64,000 bases of DNA, from assembly GCA_028281235.1 (NCBI GenBank), contig JANQKG010000030.1, positions 1 to 64,000 on the forward strand, given 5' to 3'. Positions 8,059 through 16,387 of this stretch are shown in pieces (positions within the stretch are counted from its first letter, which is position 1; each line of letters begins with the position of its first letter). The notes beneath the pieces were generated by a model. The model was not told the origin of the DNA and did not search any database. It was given only the letters and a program-made list of their open reading frames with translations. The position numbers were made by a program, and so were the translations under genes. This DNA is from Afifellaceae bacterium. Its GTDB lineage: Bacteria; Pseudomonadota; Alphaproteobacteria; Rhizobiales; Afifellaceae.

Positions 8059-9132
8059 ATGACTTATCTGCAAGGCCCCGAGGCAGAGACTTTTGCGCGC
8101 GCGGAGGCGTGTGACCGCTTCCCCGTGCTGGCGATGCCCGACCTCACCTACACGCCGGAGGTGGCGGACGCCACCGCACCGATCTACGCCAAGGTCCGCC
8201 ATGTGATCCCGGCGATCGAGTGGCCTGCCTTCGCGCCGATGATCCACGCCATCAACCGGCTCAAGGCGGAGCGCAACGCCGTCATCCTGGCGCACAATTA
8301 CCAGACGCCGGAAATCTTCCACGGCGTCGCCGACATTGTCGGCGACTCGCTTCAGCTGGCGCAGGAAGCGGCGAAGAGCGACGCGGAGGTCATCGTGCAG
8401 TGCGGCGTGCACTTCATGGCGGAAACCTCCAAGCTGCTCTGCCCCGACAAGGTCGTGCTCATTCCCGATGCCCGTGCCGGATGCTCGCTTGCCGCCTCCA
8501 TCAAAGGCGCGGACGTGCGGCGCCTGCGCGAGGCCTATCCCGGCGTGCCGGTGGTTGCCTATGTCAACACGTCCGCCGACGTGAAGGCGGAGGTCGATAT
8601 CTGCTGCACGTCGTCCAATGCGGTCGAGGTCGTGGAATCGCTCGGCGCGGAGCGCGTCATCTTCCTGCCCGACCAATATCTCGCCAAGTGGGTCGCCTCA
8701 CAGACCGATGTGGAGATCATCGCCTGGCATGGCGCCTGCGAGGTGCATGAGCGCTTCTCCGGCGCGGAGCTCAGCGCCTATCGCGAGGCCGATCCGGGGC
8801 TCAAGATCATCGCGCATCCGGAATGCCCGCCCGACGTCCTGGCGGAGGCCGACTTCACCGGCTCCACGGCCAAGATGATCAAGTGGGTCGCCGACGAGCA
8901 TCCGGAAAAGGTGCTGATGGTCACCGAATGCTCCATGGCGGACAACGTGGCGGCGGAGGCGCCGGATGTGGAATTCGTGCGGCCGTGCAATCTCTGCCCG
9001 CACATGAAGCGCATTCAGCTCCCCAAGATTCTCGACTCCCTCCTCTTCATGAAGGAGGAGGTGGTCATCGATCCGCTGATCGCCGCCAAGGCGCGCCGCA
9101 GTGTCGAGCGCATGGTGAATTTGAAGAGCTGA
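8059..9132 (+). CDS. nadA: Quinolinate synthase
   Basis: NadA condenses iminoaspartate with dihydroxyacetone phosphate to give quinolinate, using a [4Fe-4S] cluster. The 357-residue protein shows the three-fold NadA pattern: [10 protein letters not shown] (76-85), [19 protein letters not shown] with Cys115, [19 protein letters not shown] with Cys227, and [10 protein letters not shown] with Cys310/Cys313. Cys115, Cys227 and one of the last pair are the expected cluster ligands. It is the first gene of the nadA-nadB-nadC group; nadB supplies iminoaspartate and nadC uses the quinolinate. The start has GAGGGAG six bases upstream. A 262-bp gap with a repeat element separates it from nadB. Confidence 0.96.
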   Translation: MTYLQGPEAETFARAEACDRFPVLAMPDLTYTPEVADATAPIYAKVRHVIPAIEWPAFAPMIHAINRLKAERNAVILAHNYQTPEIFHGVADIVGDSLQLAQEAAKSDAEVIVQCGVHFMAETSKLLCPDKVVLIPDARAGCSLAASIKGADVRRLREAYPGVPVVAYVNTSADVKAEVDICCTSSNAVEVVESLGAERVIFLPDQYLAKWVASQTDVEIIAWHGACEVHERFSGAELSAYREADPGLKIIAHPECPPDVLAEADFTGSTAKMIKWVADEHPEKVLMVTECSMADNVAAEAPDVEFVRPCNLCPHMKRIQLPKILDSLLFMKEEVVIDPLIAAKARRSVERMVNLKS

Positions 9133-9180
9133 TGGGCGGTGTCCGTCGGATGACGGCTGAGAAGGCAATGCCTCGCTCCT

Positions 9181-9341
9181 TGTTGTCATCCCGGAAGCCG
9201 AGCGCAGCGAGGCTGTCCGGGACCCATAACCACCAAGGGCAGACATACGACACGCGAACGCCCTTTCGCTGCCGGTCCGACCGGGTGTTCATGGGTCCCG
9301 GTCTTGCCGCTGACGCGGCAAACCGGGATGACAAACGAGAT
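9181..9341. repeat. Double-hairpin interspersed element, copy 3
   Basis: The outer arms are TGTCATCCCGG and CCGGGATGACAAACGAGA. The left inner stem is AGCC...GGCT and the right is TTGCCGC...GCGGCAA. It sits inside the nad operon between nadA and nadB and could affect expression across the gap. Confidence 0.85.
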
Positions 9342-9394
9342 GGTGTGCCAAGAGCGCGCCTGGCCCTTCCCGGCCAAAAGGACCGACCTGCCCC

Positions 9395-10999
9395 ATGAGC
9401 CCCTCCCCCTTCCCCCCGCAATCCTGGGACGGCATCGACGACGTCGTCATCGTCGGCGGCGGGCTCGCCGGGCTCTTCTGCGCGCTGAAGCTCAGCCCGC
9501 GCCCGGTGACGGTGATCTCCGGTGCGCCGATCGGCGAAGGCGCATCGTCGGCCTGGGCGCAGGGCGGGATTGCCGCGGCAATCGGCACCGGCGACACCGT
9601 GAAGAGCCATCTCGCCGACACGATCGCCGCAGGCGCCGGTCTGGTCGACGAGCAGGTGGCGCTGGGCATGGTGGAAGAAGCCGCCGACCGTATCCACGAC
9701 CTTCTTGATTACGGCGTTCCGTTCGACCGCGACCTGGAGGGGGCGTTGAAGCTGTCGCGCGAGGCGGCGCATTCCACCAAGCGCATCGTTCATGTCGGCG
9801 GCGACATGGCGGGTGCTGCGATCATGGCGGCGCTTGCAGCAGCGGTCAGGCGCACGCCGTCGATCCGCGTCATGGAGGGCTTTGTCGCCGAAGAGCTTCG
9901 CACCGAAGGCCCCTATGTCACGGGGCTTGTGGTGCGCGACCGGCGCGGCGGCCTATCGGCGCGCATGCTCCTGTCAACACGGGCGGTGGTGCTCGCCTCC
10001 GGCGGCGTCGGTCATCTTTATGCGCTCACCACCAATCCGCCGGAAGCCTGCGGTGAAGGCCTCGCCATGGCGGCGAGCGCCGGCGCGCTGGTGGCTGATG
10101 CGGAGTTCGTGCAGTTCCACCCGACCGCCGTCGATATCGGCCACGACCCCGCACCGCTTGCCACGGAGGCGCTGCGCGGCGAAGGGGCAATCATCGTGGA
10201 TGGCAGCGGCCATCGCTTCATGCCCGACCACCACCCCGACGGCGAACTTGCGCCGCGCGACATCGTCGCGCGCGCCGTGCACGAGGCCAAGGTCTCCGGC
10301 CGCGGTGCTTTTCTCGATTGCCGCGACGCCATCGGCGTGCGCTTTGCCGACGCGTTTCCCACCGTTCATGCCGCCTGCATGGCGGCGGGCATCGACCCAG
10401 CAACGCAGCCGATCCCCATTGCGCCGGCGGCGCATTACCACATGGGCGGCGTGCATGTGGACGGCGCCGGGCGCACGTCGCTCGACGGCCTTTGGGGCTG
10501 CGGCGAGGTGGCGAGCACCGGCGCGCATGGGGCCAACCGGCTCGCCTCCAATTCGCTGCTGGAGGCAGTGGTCTTTGCGGCCCGCGTCGCGGAGGACATT
10601 CAGGGACTTCTGCCGAACCACAAGGTGACGCCGTGGCTCGGCTCCACGGAGGGCGACGCGCCAACCGGCCCGGAGGCGGACACCGACGCCATGCGTGGGC
10701 TGCGCACGACAATGAGCCAGCATGTGGGCGTGGTGCGCGACGCCGCCGGGCTGAACGAAGCGCTCGCCAAGATCCAACAGCTCGCCGCGCGGCCGCACGG
10801 ACCGCAGGTCTGCAACGCGCTGGCGGCGGCGAAGCTGATCATTGCGGCGGCGCTTCACCGCGCAGAAAGCCGCGGCGGGCACTATCGCAGCGATCACCCC
10901 GACAGCGATCCTAGCCAGGCGGCGCGCACCTTCATGACGCTCGCCGATGCGGAAAGGTTGGCCGAAGCGGCGATTCCGACGCTTGAGCTTGCCTCATGA
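9395..10999 (+). CDS. nadB: L-aspartate oxidase
   Basis: NadB is an FAD enzyme that oxidises L-aspartate to iminoaspartate for NadA. The 534-residue protein begins with the FAD-binding [16 protein letters not shown], followed by [14 protein letters not shown], the succinate dehydrogenase/aspartate oxidase signature. Further family motifs are FVQFHPTAV (active-site His), [36 protein letters not shown] and [22 protein letters not shown]. Length is typical. AAGGA about 12 bases upstream supports the ATG at 9395. Its stop overlaps the start of nadC by four bases (ATGA), indicating translational coupling. Confidence 0.96.
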   Translation: MSPSPFPPQSWDGIDDVVIVGGGLAGLFCALKLSPRPVTVISGAPIGEGASSAWAQGGIAAAIGTGDTVKSHLADTIAAGAGLVDEQVALGMVEEAADRIHDLLDYGVPFDRDLEGALKLSREAAHSTKRIVHVGGDMAGAAIMAALAAAVRRTPSIRVMEGFVAEELRTEGPYVTGLVVRDRRGGLSARMLLSTRAVVLASGGVGHLYALTTNPPEACGEGLAMAASAGALVADAEFVQFHPTAVDIGHDPAPLATEALRGEGAIIVDGSGHRFMPDHHPDGELAPRDIVARAVHEAKVSGRGAFLDCRDAIGVRFADAFPTVHAACMAAGIDPATQPIPIAPAAHYHMGGVHVDGAGRTSLDGLWGCGEVASTGAHGANRLASNSLLEAVVFAARVAEDIQGLLPNHKVTPWLGSTEGDAPTGPEADTDAMRGLRTTMSQHVGVVRDAAGLNEALAKIQQLAARPHGPQVCNALAAAKLIIAAALHRAESRGGHYRSDHPDSDPSQAARTFMTLADAERLAEAAIPTLELAS

Positions 11000-11874
11000 C
11001 AGAGCCGTCGGCGGCGCTCGCAGCGGCGCTCCCCCCGCCACTCATTCACGAAGCCGTGGAGCGGGCGCTTGAGGAAGATTTCGGGCGCGCCGGCGACATC
11101 ACCTCCGCGGCGACCATTCCCGCCGATGCGCAGGCCGAGGCCGTGATCGCGGCGCGCCAGCCGGGCGTCATTGCCGGCCTGGCACTCGCCGAGGCCGCCT
11201 TCCGCCGCATGGACGCGTCCTGCGCGTTCCAGGCGCTCGCCACCGACGGCGAGCGGGTCGATGCCGGCGCGGTCGTGGCGCGCATTTCCGGCAACGCGCG
11301 CGCCGTTCTGTCAGCCGAGCGCGTGGCGCTCAATTTTCTGGGGCATCTGTCCGGCATCGCGACGCTCACCCGCCGCTACGCCGACGCGATTGCCCATACA
11401 CCGGCGCGGATCACCTGCACGCGAAAGACAACTCCCGGGTTGCGGGCGCTTGAGAAATATGCCGTGCGCTGCGGCGGCGGGCGCAACCACCGATATGGGC
11501 TGGACGATGCGATCCTCATCAAAGACAACCACATCGCTCTCGCCGGCGGCGTGGCGGCAGCCATCGGCCGCGCCCGCACCGCTGCCGGCCATCTGGTGAA
11601 GATTGAGGTGGAGGTCGACACGCTCGACCAGCTTGGCGAGGCGCTCTCGGCGGGCGCGGAAGTGGTCCTGCTCGACAACATGCCACCGGCGCTCCTTTCT
11701 GAGGCCGTGGCGCTGACCGGCGGGGCGGCTGTGCTTGAAGCTTCCGGCGGCGTCACGTTGGAGAGTGTTGCGGCGATCGCCGAAACCGGTGTCGACACGA
11801 TCTCATCAGGGGCGATCACCCATTCCGCCCCGGCGCTTGATCTTGGATTAGACATGACCGTCCATCCCGCATAG
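10996..11874 (+). CDS. nadC: Nicotinate-nucleotide pyrophosphorylase (carboxylating)
   Basis: NadC (quinolinate phosphoribosyltransferase) converts quinolinate and PRPP to nicotinate mononucleotide with loss of CO2. The 292-residue protein shows [14 protein letters not shown] near residue 25, [20 protein letters not shown], the phosphate-binding [37 protein letters not shown], and the C-terminal barrel strands [28 protein letters not shown] and [16 protein letters not shown]. These are standard QPRTase residues. It overlaps nadB by four bases and ends the nad operon; a weak hairpin with a T-run follows. Confidence 0.96.
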   Translation: MTEPSAALAAALPPPLIHEAVERALEEDFGRAGDITSAATIPADAQAEAVIAARQPGVIAGLALAEAAFRRMDASCAFQALATDGERVDAGAVVARISGNARAVLSAERVALNFLGHLSGIATLTRRYADAIAHTPARITCTRKTTPGLRALEKYAVRCGGGRNHRYGLDDAILIKDNHIALAGGVAAAIGRARTAAGHLVKIEVEVDTLDQLGEALSAGAEVVLLDNMPPALLSEAVALTGGAAVLEASGGVTLESVAAIAETGVDTISSGAITHSAPALDLGLDMTVHPA

Positions 11875-11879
11875 CGCCT

Positions 11880-11901
11880 GGACATCAGTCCGTTGTTTTT
11901 T
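11880..11901 (+). terminator. Weak hairpin and T-run after nadC
   Basis: GGAC-ATCA-GTCC is followed by GTTG and a run of T. The stem has only four base pairs, so this is at best a weak intrinsic terminator for the nad operon. Confidence 0.3.
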
Positions 11902-11956
11902 GTTCCCCGAATTGCGGCATCTCAAGGATTTGGCGCTGCGAAGCCACTCTATAAAG

Positions 11957-11996
11957 CGCTGAACCGCCTTCAGCGAGGCGGTCGGGTCTTTTCTAC
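11957..11996 (+). promoter_or_regulatory. Mutually exclusive hairpins upstream of ppdK
   Basis: CGCTGAA (11957-11963) can pair with TTCAGCG (11969-11975), or ACCGCCT (11963-11969) can pair with AGGCGGT (11976-11982). The second hairpin is followed by CGGGTCTTTT and looks like an intrinsic terminator; the first would prevent it. A TATAAA at 11950-11955 could be a -10 box just ahead. The layout is attenuator-like, but no ligand or leader peptide is evident. Confidence 0.45.
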
Positions 11997-12077
11997 GCTG
12001 GCGATTGTGTGGCGGGCCCGTTCGGGTTAGCAGCAAGCGACCAGGAAACAGCTAATCGCATTGAGAAGGGGCGGCTC

Positions 12078-14750
12078 ATGGCGAAGTGGGTCTACACTTT
12101 CGGCGGCGGCAAGGCCGAAGGCTCTCGCAATATGAAGGAGCTCCTCGGCGGCAAGGGAGCGAACCTTGCGGAGATGGCGAGCCTCGGCATACCGGTGCCG
12201 CCGGGCTTCACCATTACGACGGAGGCCTGCAACCACTTCTACGCCAACGATCGCACCTACCCATCGGACCTTAAGGAGCAGGTGGAAGCGGCGCTCGGCA
12301 CCGTTGCGGACTTGACGGGCAAGGTCTTCGGGGACGCCAAGGAGCCTTTGCTCTTGTCGGTGCGCTCAGGCGCGCGCGCCTCCATGCCCGGCATGATGGA
12401 TACGGTTCTGAATCTCGGGCTCAACGATGAGACGGTGAAGGTGCTGGCGGAATCCGCCGGCACGCGCTTCGCTTGGGACTCCTACCGGCGCTTCATCCAG
12501 ATGTATTCCGACGTCGTCCTCGGCGTCGATCATCATGAATTTGAATCGATCCTTGAGCTTGAGCGCGAGAAGCGCGGCGCCGCACAGGACACCGATCTTG
12601 ACGCGGAAGCGCTCCAGGAGATCGTCGAGCTCTACAAGAAACTCGTTGAGGACACGCACGAAACACCGTTTCCGCAGGAGCCGCACGATCAATTGTGGGG
12701 TTCGGTCGGCGCCGTATTCGGCTCGTGGATGAACCCGCGCGCCATCGCCTACCGCCAGCTTCACGACCTGCCGGCAAGCTGGGGCACGGCCATCAACGTG
12801 CAGGCGATGGTGTTCGGCAATACCGGTGACGATTCCGCCACCGGCGTCGCCTTTACACGCAATCCGGCGACCGGCGAGAAGGCGCTCTACGGAGAGTTCC
12901 TCGTGAACGCGCAGGGCGAGGACGTGGTCGCCGGCATTCGCACGCCGCAGGATCTGACGGAAGCCGCGAAAGAAGCGTCCGGCTCCAACCTCCCGTCGCT
13001 TGAGGCGATCATGCCGGAGGCGTTCACGGAGTTCAAAGGCATCGTGGAGCGGCTGGAGAGCCATTACCGCGACATGCAGGACGTGGAATTCACGGTGGAG
13101 CGCGGCAAGCTGTGGATGCTGCAGACGCGCGCCGGGAAACGCACCGCCAAGGCGGCGCTGAAGGTCGCTGTCGATATGGCGGCGGAAGGCCTAATCACGC
13201 GCGAAGAGGCGGTCGGCCGCGTGGAGCCCAACGCGCTTGACCAGCTGCTTCACCCGACGCTCGACCCGGAGGCGGAGCGCACGCTGATGACGCGCGGCCT
13301 GCCGGCTTCGCCGGGTGCCGCCACGGGCGCGGTGGTCTTCTCCGCCGAAGAGGCGGAGCGTGAGCGCAGCGAGGGCAACGACACACTGCTTGTGCGCAAC
13401 GAGACCAGCCCGGAAGACATTCACGGCATGGTCGCGGCCGTCGGCATCCTGACGGCGCGCGGCGGCATGACCAGCCATGCCGCCGTGGTGGCGCGCGGCA
13501 TGGGCAAGCCCTGCGTCTGCGGCGCGGGCGCGCTGAAGATCGACGCCAAAGCGGGCACCATGAAGGTCGCGGGCAAGACCTGGAAGGCCGGTGACGTGAT
13601 CACCATCGACGGGGCGACCGGCGAGATTTTCGACGGCCGCGTGCCGACGCTGCAGCCGGAGCTGACCGGCGATTTCGGCACGCTGATGGAATGGGCGGAT
13701 GCGGCGCGCCGCATGAAGGTGCGGGCCAATGCGGAGACCCCCAACGACGCACGCGTAGCACTCGATTTCGGCGCGGAGGGGATCGGGCTTTGCCGCACGG
13801 AGCACATGTTCTTTGAGGGCGAGCGGATCGTTTCGGTGCGCGAGATGATCCTCGCCTCCGACGAAGCCGGACGCCGCGCCGCGCTCGACAAGCTTCTGCC
13901 TATGCAGCGGCAGGACTTTTTGGAACTCTTCACCATCATGAGCGGCCTGCCGGTGACCATCCGCCTGCTCGACCCGCCGCTCAACGAATTCCTCCCCAAA
14001 GAGGATGATGAGATCGCCGATGTCGCAAAGGCGATGGGCGTGAAGCCGGCGCGGCTGCGGGAACGCCTGATTGCGCTGACGGAAGCCAATCCGATGCTCG
14101 GGCATCGCGGTTGCCGCCTGCTCGTCACCTATCCCGAGATCGCCGAGATGCAGACGCGCGCCATCTTGGAAGCGGCGGCCGAAGCGGCAAAGGAAACAGG
14201 CAAATCGGTGACGCCGGAGATCATGGTGCCGTTGGTCGGCATGCGCAGCGAACTCGACACCGTCAAAAAGATCATCCAGGAGACGGCTGACACGTTGAAG
14301 GCCAACGGCACCGCAGTTGATTTCTCCATCGGCACGATGATTGAGCTGCCGCGCGCTGCTTTGCGGGCGCAGGAGATCGCGGAGGCGGCCGATTTCTTCT
14401 CATTCGGCACCAATGACCTGACGCAGACGACCTTCGGCATTTCGCGCGACGACGCCGCCAACTTCATACCGAGCTACCAGGAACAGGGGCTGATTGAGAA
14501 AGACCCCTTCGTCACGCTCGATGCCGACGGTGTCGGTGTTCTGGTGCGGGTCGGTGCGAATGAGGGCCGAAAGGCCAGGCCGGAGCTGAAGGTCGGCATC
14601 TGCGGAGAGCATGGCGGCGACCCCGCCTCAATCCGGTTCTGTGACGCCGTCGGGCTCGACTACGTGTCGTGCTCGCCATTCCGCGTGCCGATCGCGCGGC
14701 TGGCGGCGGCGCAGGCGGCGCTTTCCACGTCTCAGGACCAGACCGCATAA
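12078..14750 (+). CDS. ppdK: Pyruvate, phosphate dikinase
   Basis: PPDK interconverts pyruvate, ATP and Pi with phosphoenolpyruvate, AMP and PPi. The 890-residue length is typical. The N-terminal nucleotide-binding domain begins KWVYTFGGGKAEG and includes LLGGKGANLAEM. The central swivelling domain carries the phosphorylated histidine, His467, in GGMTSHAAVVARGMGKPCV. The C-terminal TIM-barrel ends with GICGEHGGDP, where Cys842 is the general acid. The ATG at 12078 is preferred over an earlier codon because GAGAAGGGG lies upstream and the protein then starts at the family position. It is monocistronic as far as can be seen, with a structured 5' region. It probably supports gluconeogenesis. Confidence 0.96.
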   Translation: MAKWVYTFGGGKAEGSRNMKELLGGKGANLAEMASLGIPVPPGFTITTEACNHFYANDRTYPSDLKEQVEAALGTVADLTGKVFGDAKEPLLLSVRSGARASMPGMMDTVLNLGLNDETVKVLAESAGTRFAWDSYRRFIQMYSDVVLGVDHHEFESILELEREKRGAAQDTDLDAEALQEIVELYKKLVEDTHETPFPQEPHDQLWGSVGAVFGSWMNPRAIAYRQLHDLPASWGTAINVQAMVFGNTGDDSATGVAFTRNPATGEKALYGEFLVNAQGEDVVAGIRTPQDLTEAAKEASGSNLPSLEAIMPEAFTEFKGIVERLESHYRDMQDVEFTVERGKLWMLQTRAGKRTAKAALKVAVDMAAEGLITREEAVGRVEPNALDQLLHPTLDPEAERTLMTRGLPASPGAATGAVVFSAEEAERERSEGNDTLLVRNETSPEDIHGMVAAVGILTARGGMTSHAAVVARGMGKPCVCGAGALKIDAKAGTMKVAGKTWKAGDVITIDGATGEIFDGRVPTLQPELTGDFGTLMEWADAARRMKVRANAETPNDARVALDFGAEGIGLCRTEHMFFEGERIVSVREMILASDEAGRRAALDKLLPMQRQDFLELFTIMSGLPVTIRLLDPPLNEFLPKEDDEIADVAKAMGVKPARLRERLIALTEANPMLGHRGCRLLVTYPEIAEMQTRAILEAAAEAAKETGKSVTPEIMVPLVGMRSELDTVKKIIQETADTLKANGTAVDFSIGTMIELPRAALRAQEIAEAADFFSFGTNDLTQTTFGISRDDAANFIPSYQEQGLIEKDPFVTLDADGVGVLVRVGANEGRKARPELKVGICGEHGGDPASIRFCDAVGLDYVSCSPFRVPIARLAAAQAALSTSQDQTA

Positions 14751-14827
14751 AATCCGCGTGGCCGCATTATTGCCCGATTAACTAAGCACGATTTCGGGGC
14801 GTCATGAGTGCGGCGACTGGTTGAGCC

Positions 14828-14860
14828 CTCAAGGGGGGCACATCTCAGTTAACCGCCTGT
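14828..14860. promoter_or_regulatory. Possible CtrA-like site upstream of the SleB-type hydrolase
   Basis: AGTTAACCGCCTGTCAACC contains TTAA-N7-TCAA, one base from the CtrA consensus TTAA-N7-TTAA. The site lies about 110 bp upstream of the GTG start. CtrA control of cell-wall hydrolases is plausible in this order, but this is one degenerate site and could be chance. Confidence 0.25.
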
Positions 14861-14954
14861 CAACCTCAACTCAGGTTTAATGGCGTTGTGGAATGGCGGT
14901 TAGCGTTTGTTGCAAGTTGGCAACAGGCGTCGCGAGTGGAGGGGTAACCACGCT

Positions 14955-16085
14955 GTGCAACAGGCGTTAGCGCGCGTACGCGTCCTTGTTCTGACGGCCA
15001 CAACAGCCGTCTTCTCGGTCGCAGCGATCGCCACGGCGGTCTCCGGCGACGTACACAAGTCCCTGATTACTGCACTTTTGAAGGCTCTGCCTGCGGCTGA
15101 GCGACCGACAGCGACGGTCACCGAAGCGCAGATTCCCCCGACGATCGTGCCGGTCGGCGAAACGGCGGTGCAAACCCCGGCTGCGTCGGAATCACGCATG
15201 TTCTCCAAAGTGGAGGATCTCCCGCAGGCCGGCGTGATCGCCAGCCGCGAATTGGGCGCCTCGCACAATCCAAACGAGCCGCTTCTGGTTTTCACGCCGC
15301 GTGGGCGGCCGCTCGCCGTCGCTGAGGTGACGCGCACGGCGTTTGCGAAGAAGGCGGCTGAGCAGCTGCAGCGCGAGATCGCGCTGGCGCGCGTGCCGCA
15401 AGCCAAGCCGGCGACGGTCTGGTCCATTCCCGGCAACATGACGACGCCGTCGCCCATGATGGCCTATGCGCGTGCGCCCGATACCTTCGACGAGCCCTTC
15501 TCCGCCGTCCTCGGCCTGCGCAGCTCGGTCACGGAATTGGATGACGGCCATTATCGCCCGCGTCCGCGCCCCGACGAAACCGTGCTCGCCGCCTGGCTGG
15601 ACGGCCGCAGCCCGGCGCAGTTCGCGGAAGGCACCCATGATTGGCTGCAGAACCCGCTGCCGGCCAACGTCTATTCGCAGAAGCAGCAGAAGTGCCTTGC
15701 GGAAGGCATCTATTTCGAGGCGCGCGGCGAGCCGCAATCCGGTCAGGCCGCCGTCGCCCAAGTCATTCTTAACCGGGTGCGCAACCCGGCCTACCCCAAC
15801 ACGATCTGCGGCGTCGTCTATCAAAACGAACGCCGCCGCCACAAATGCCAGTTCTCCTTCGCCTGCGACGGCCATGCCGAAATCATCCGCTCGCAGCGCT
15901 CATGGAAGGTGGCACAGGAGATCGCGCGCGACGTGACGGACGGCAAGCTGTGGATCGACGACGTGGGCGATTCCACGCACTACCATGCCAATTACGTCAG
16001 CCCGCGCTGGGGACGGCGCATGATCCGGGTCGACAAGATCGGCGCCCACATCTTCTACCGCACGCGTTTCGGCGGCTGGTCCTGA
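14955..16085 (+). CDS. SleB-type cell wall hydrolase (Hydrolase_2)
   Basis: With the GTG start at 14955 (GGAGGGG ten bases upstream) the protein has 376 residues. An N-terminal hydrophobic segment VLVLTATTAVFSVAAIATAV anchors or exports it. Residues 40-240 are a proline-rich region of low conservation. The C-terminal 130 residues form the Hydrolase_2 domain, starting KCLAEGIYFEARGE (Cys247) and continuing AVAQVILNRVRNPAYPNTICGVVYQN, FSFACDGH, and THYHANYVSPRW. The family cleaves peptidoglycan, originally described from spore cortex lysis; in non-sporulating alphaproteobacteria it is thought to act in wall remodelling. A strong hairpin terminator follows. Confidence 0.85.
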   Translation: MQQALARVRVLVLTATTAVFSVAAIATAVSGDVHKSLITALLKALPAAERPTATVTEAQIPPTIVPVGETAVQTPAASESRMFSKVEDLPQAGVIASRELGASHNPNEPLLVFTPRGRPLAVAEVTRTAFAKKAAEQLQREIALARVPQAKPATVWSIPGNMTTPSPMMAYARAPDTFDEPFSAVLGLRSSVTELDDGHYRPRPRPDETVLAAWLDGRSPAQFAEGTHDWLQNPLPANVYSQKQQKCLAEGIYFEARGEPQSGQAAVAQVILNRVRNPAYPNTICGVVYQNERRRHKCQFSFACDGHAEIIRSQRSWKVAQEIARDVTDGKLWIDDVGDSTHYHANYVSPRWGRRMIRVDKIGAHIFYRTRFGGWS

Positions 16086-16116
16086 GGTAAGACCTTCGCT
16101 GCTCCTGCGAAGCGAG

Positions 16117-16148
16117 AAGCGCGCCTTCGGGCGCGCTTCTTGGTTTTG
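16117..16148 (+). terminator. Intrinsic terminator after the SleB-type hydrolase gene
   Basis: A perfect 10-bp stem GAAGCGCGCC/GGCGCGCTTC with a TTCG loop is followed by TTGGTTTT. It lies 32 bp after the stop codon. Confidence 0.8.
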
Positions 16149-16171
16149 GATAAGGCCGCACTCACCTCAAT

Positions 16172-16352
16172 TGTTGTCATCCCGGATGCGCGGAACGCGC
16201 AGTCCGGGACCCATGAACACCGGAGCCCTGAGATTTTTGGGCCAAGGCCGAAACAGAGGAAGCATACTCCAACGCAGCCGCCCTGTCCCAAGCGCCGTGT
16301 TCATGGCTCCCGGTCTTGGGCTTCGCCCAAACCGGGACGACAGACGGATAGG
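16172..16352. repeat. Double-hairpin interspersed element, copy 4 (longest spacer)
   Basis: The arms are TGTCATCCCGG and CCGGGACGACAGACGG. The left inner stem is TGCGCG/CGCGCA and the right is TTGGGC/GCCCAA. The spacer between the halves is longer than in other copies, giving about 180 bp in all. It occupies most of the 302-bp gap between the convergent SleB-type hydrolase gene and glyS; nothing else is evident there apart from the terminator. Confidence 0.8.
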
Positions 16353-16387
16353 TTGAGCGGGCAGCACGTGAGCAAGGCCGCCTTGCC

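Noticed and set aside
12366-14128. Several 230-300 codon minus-strand frames opposite ppdK
   Set aside because: They have no recognisable domains and mirror a well-conserved gene on the plus strand.
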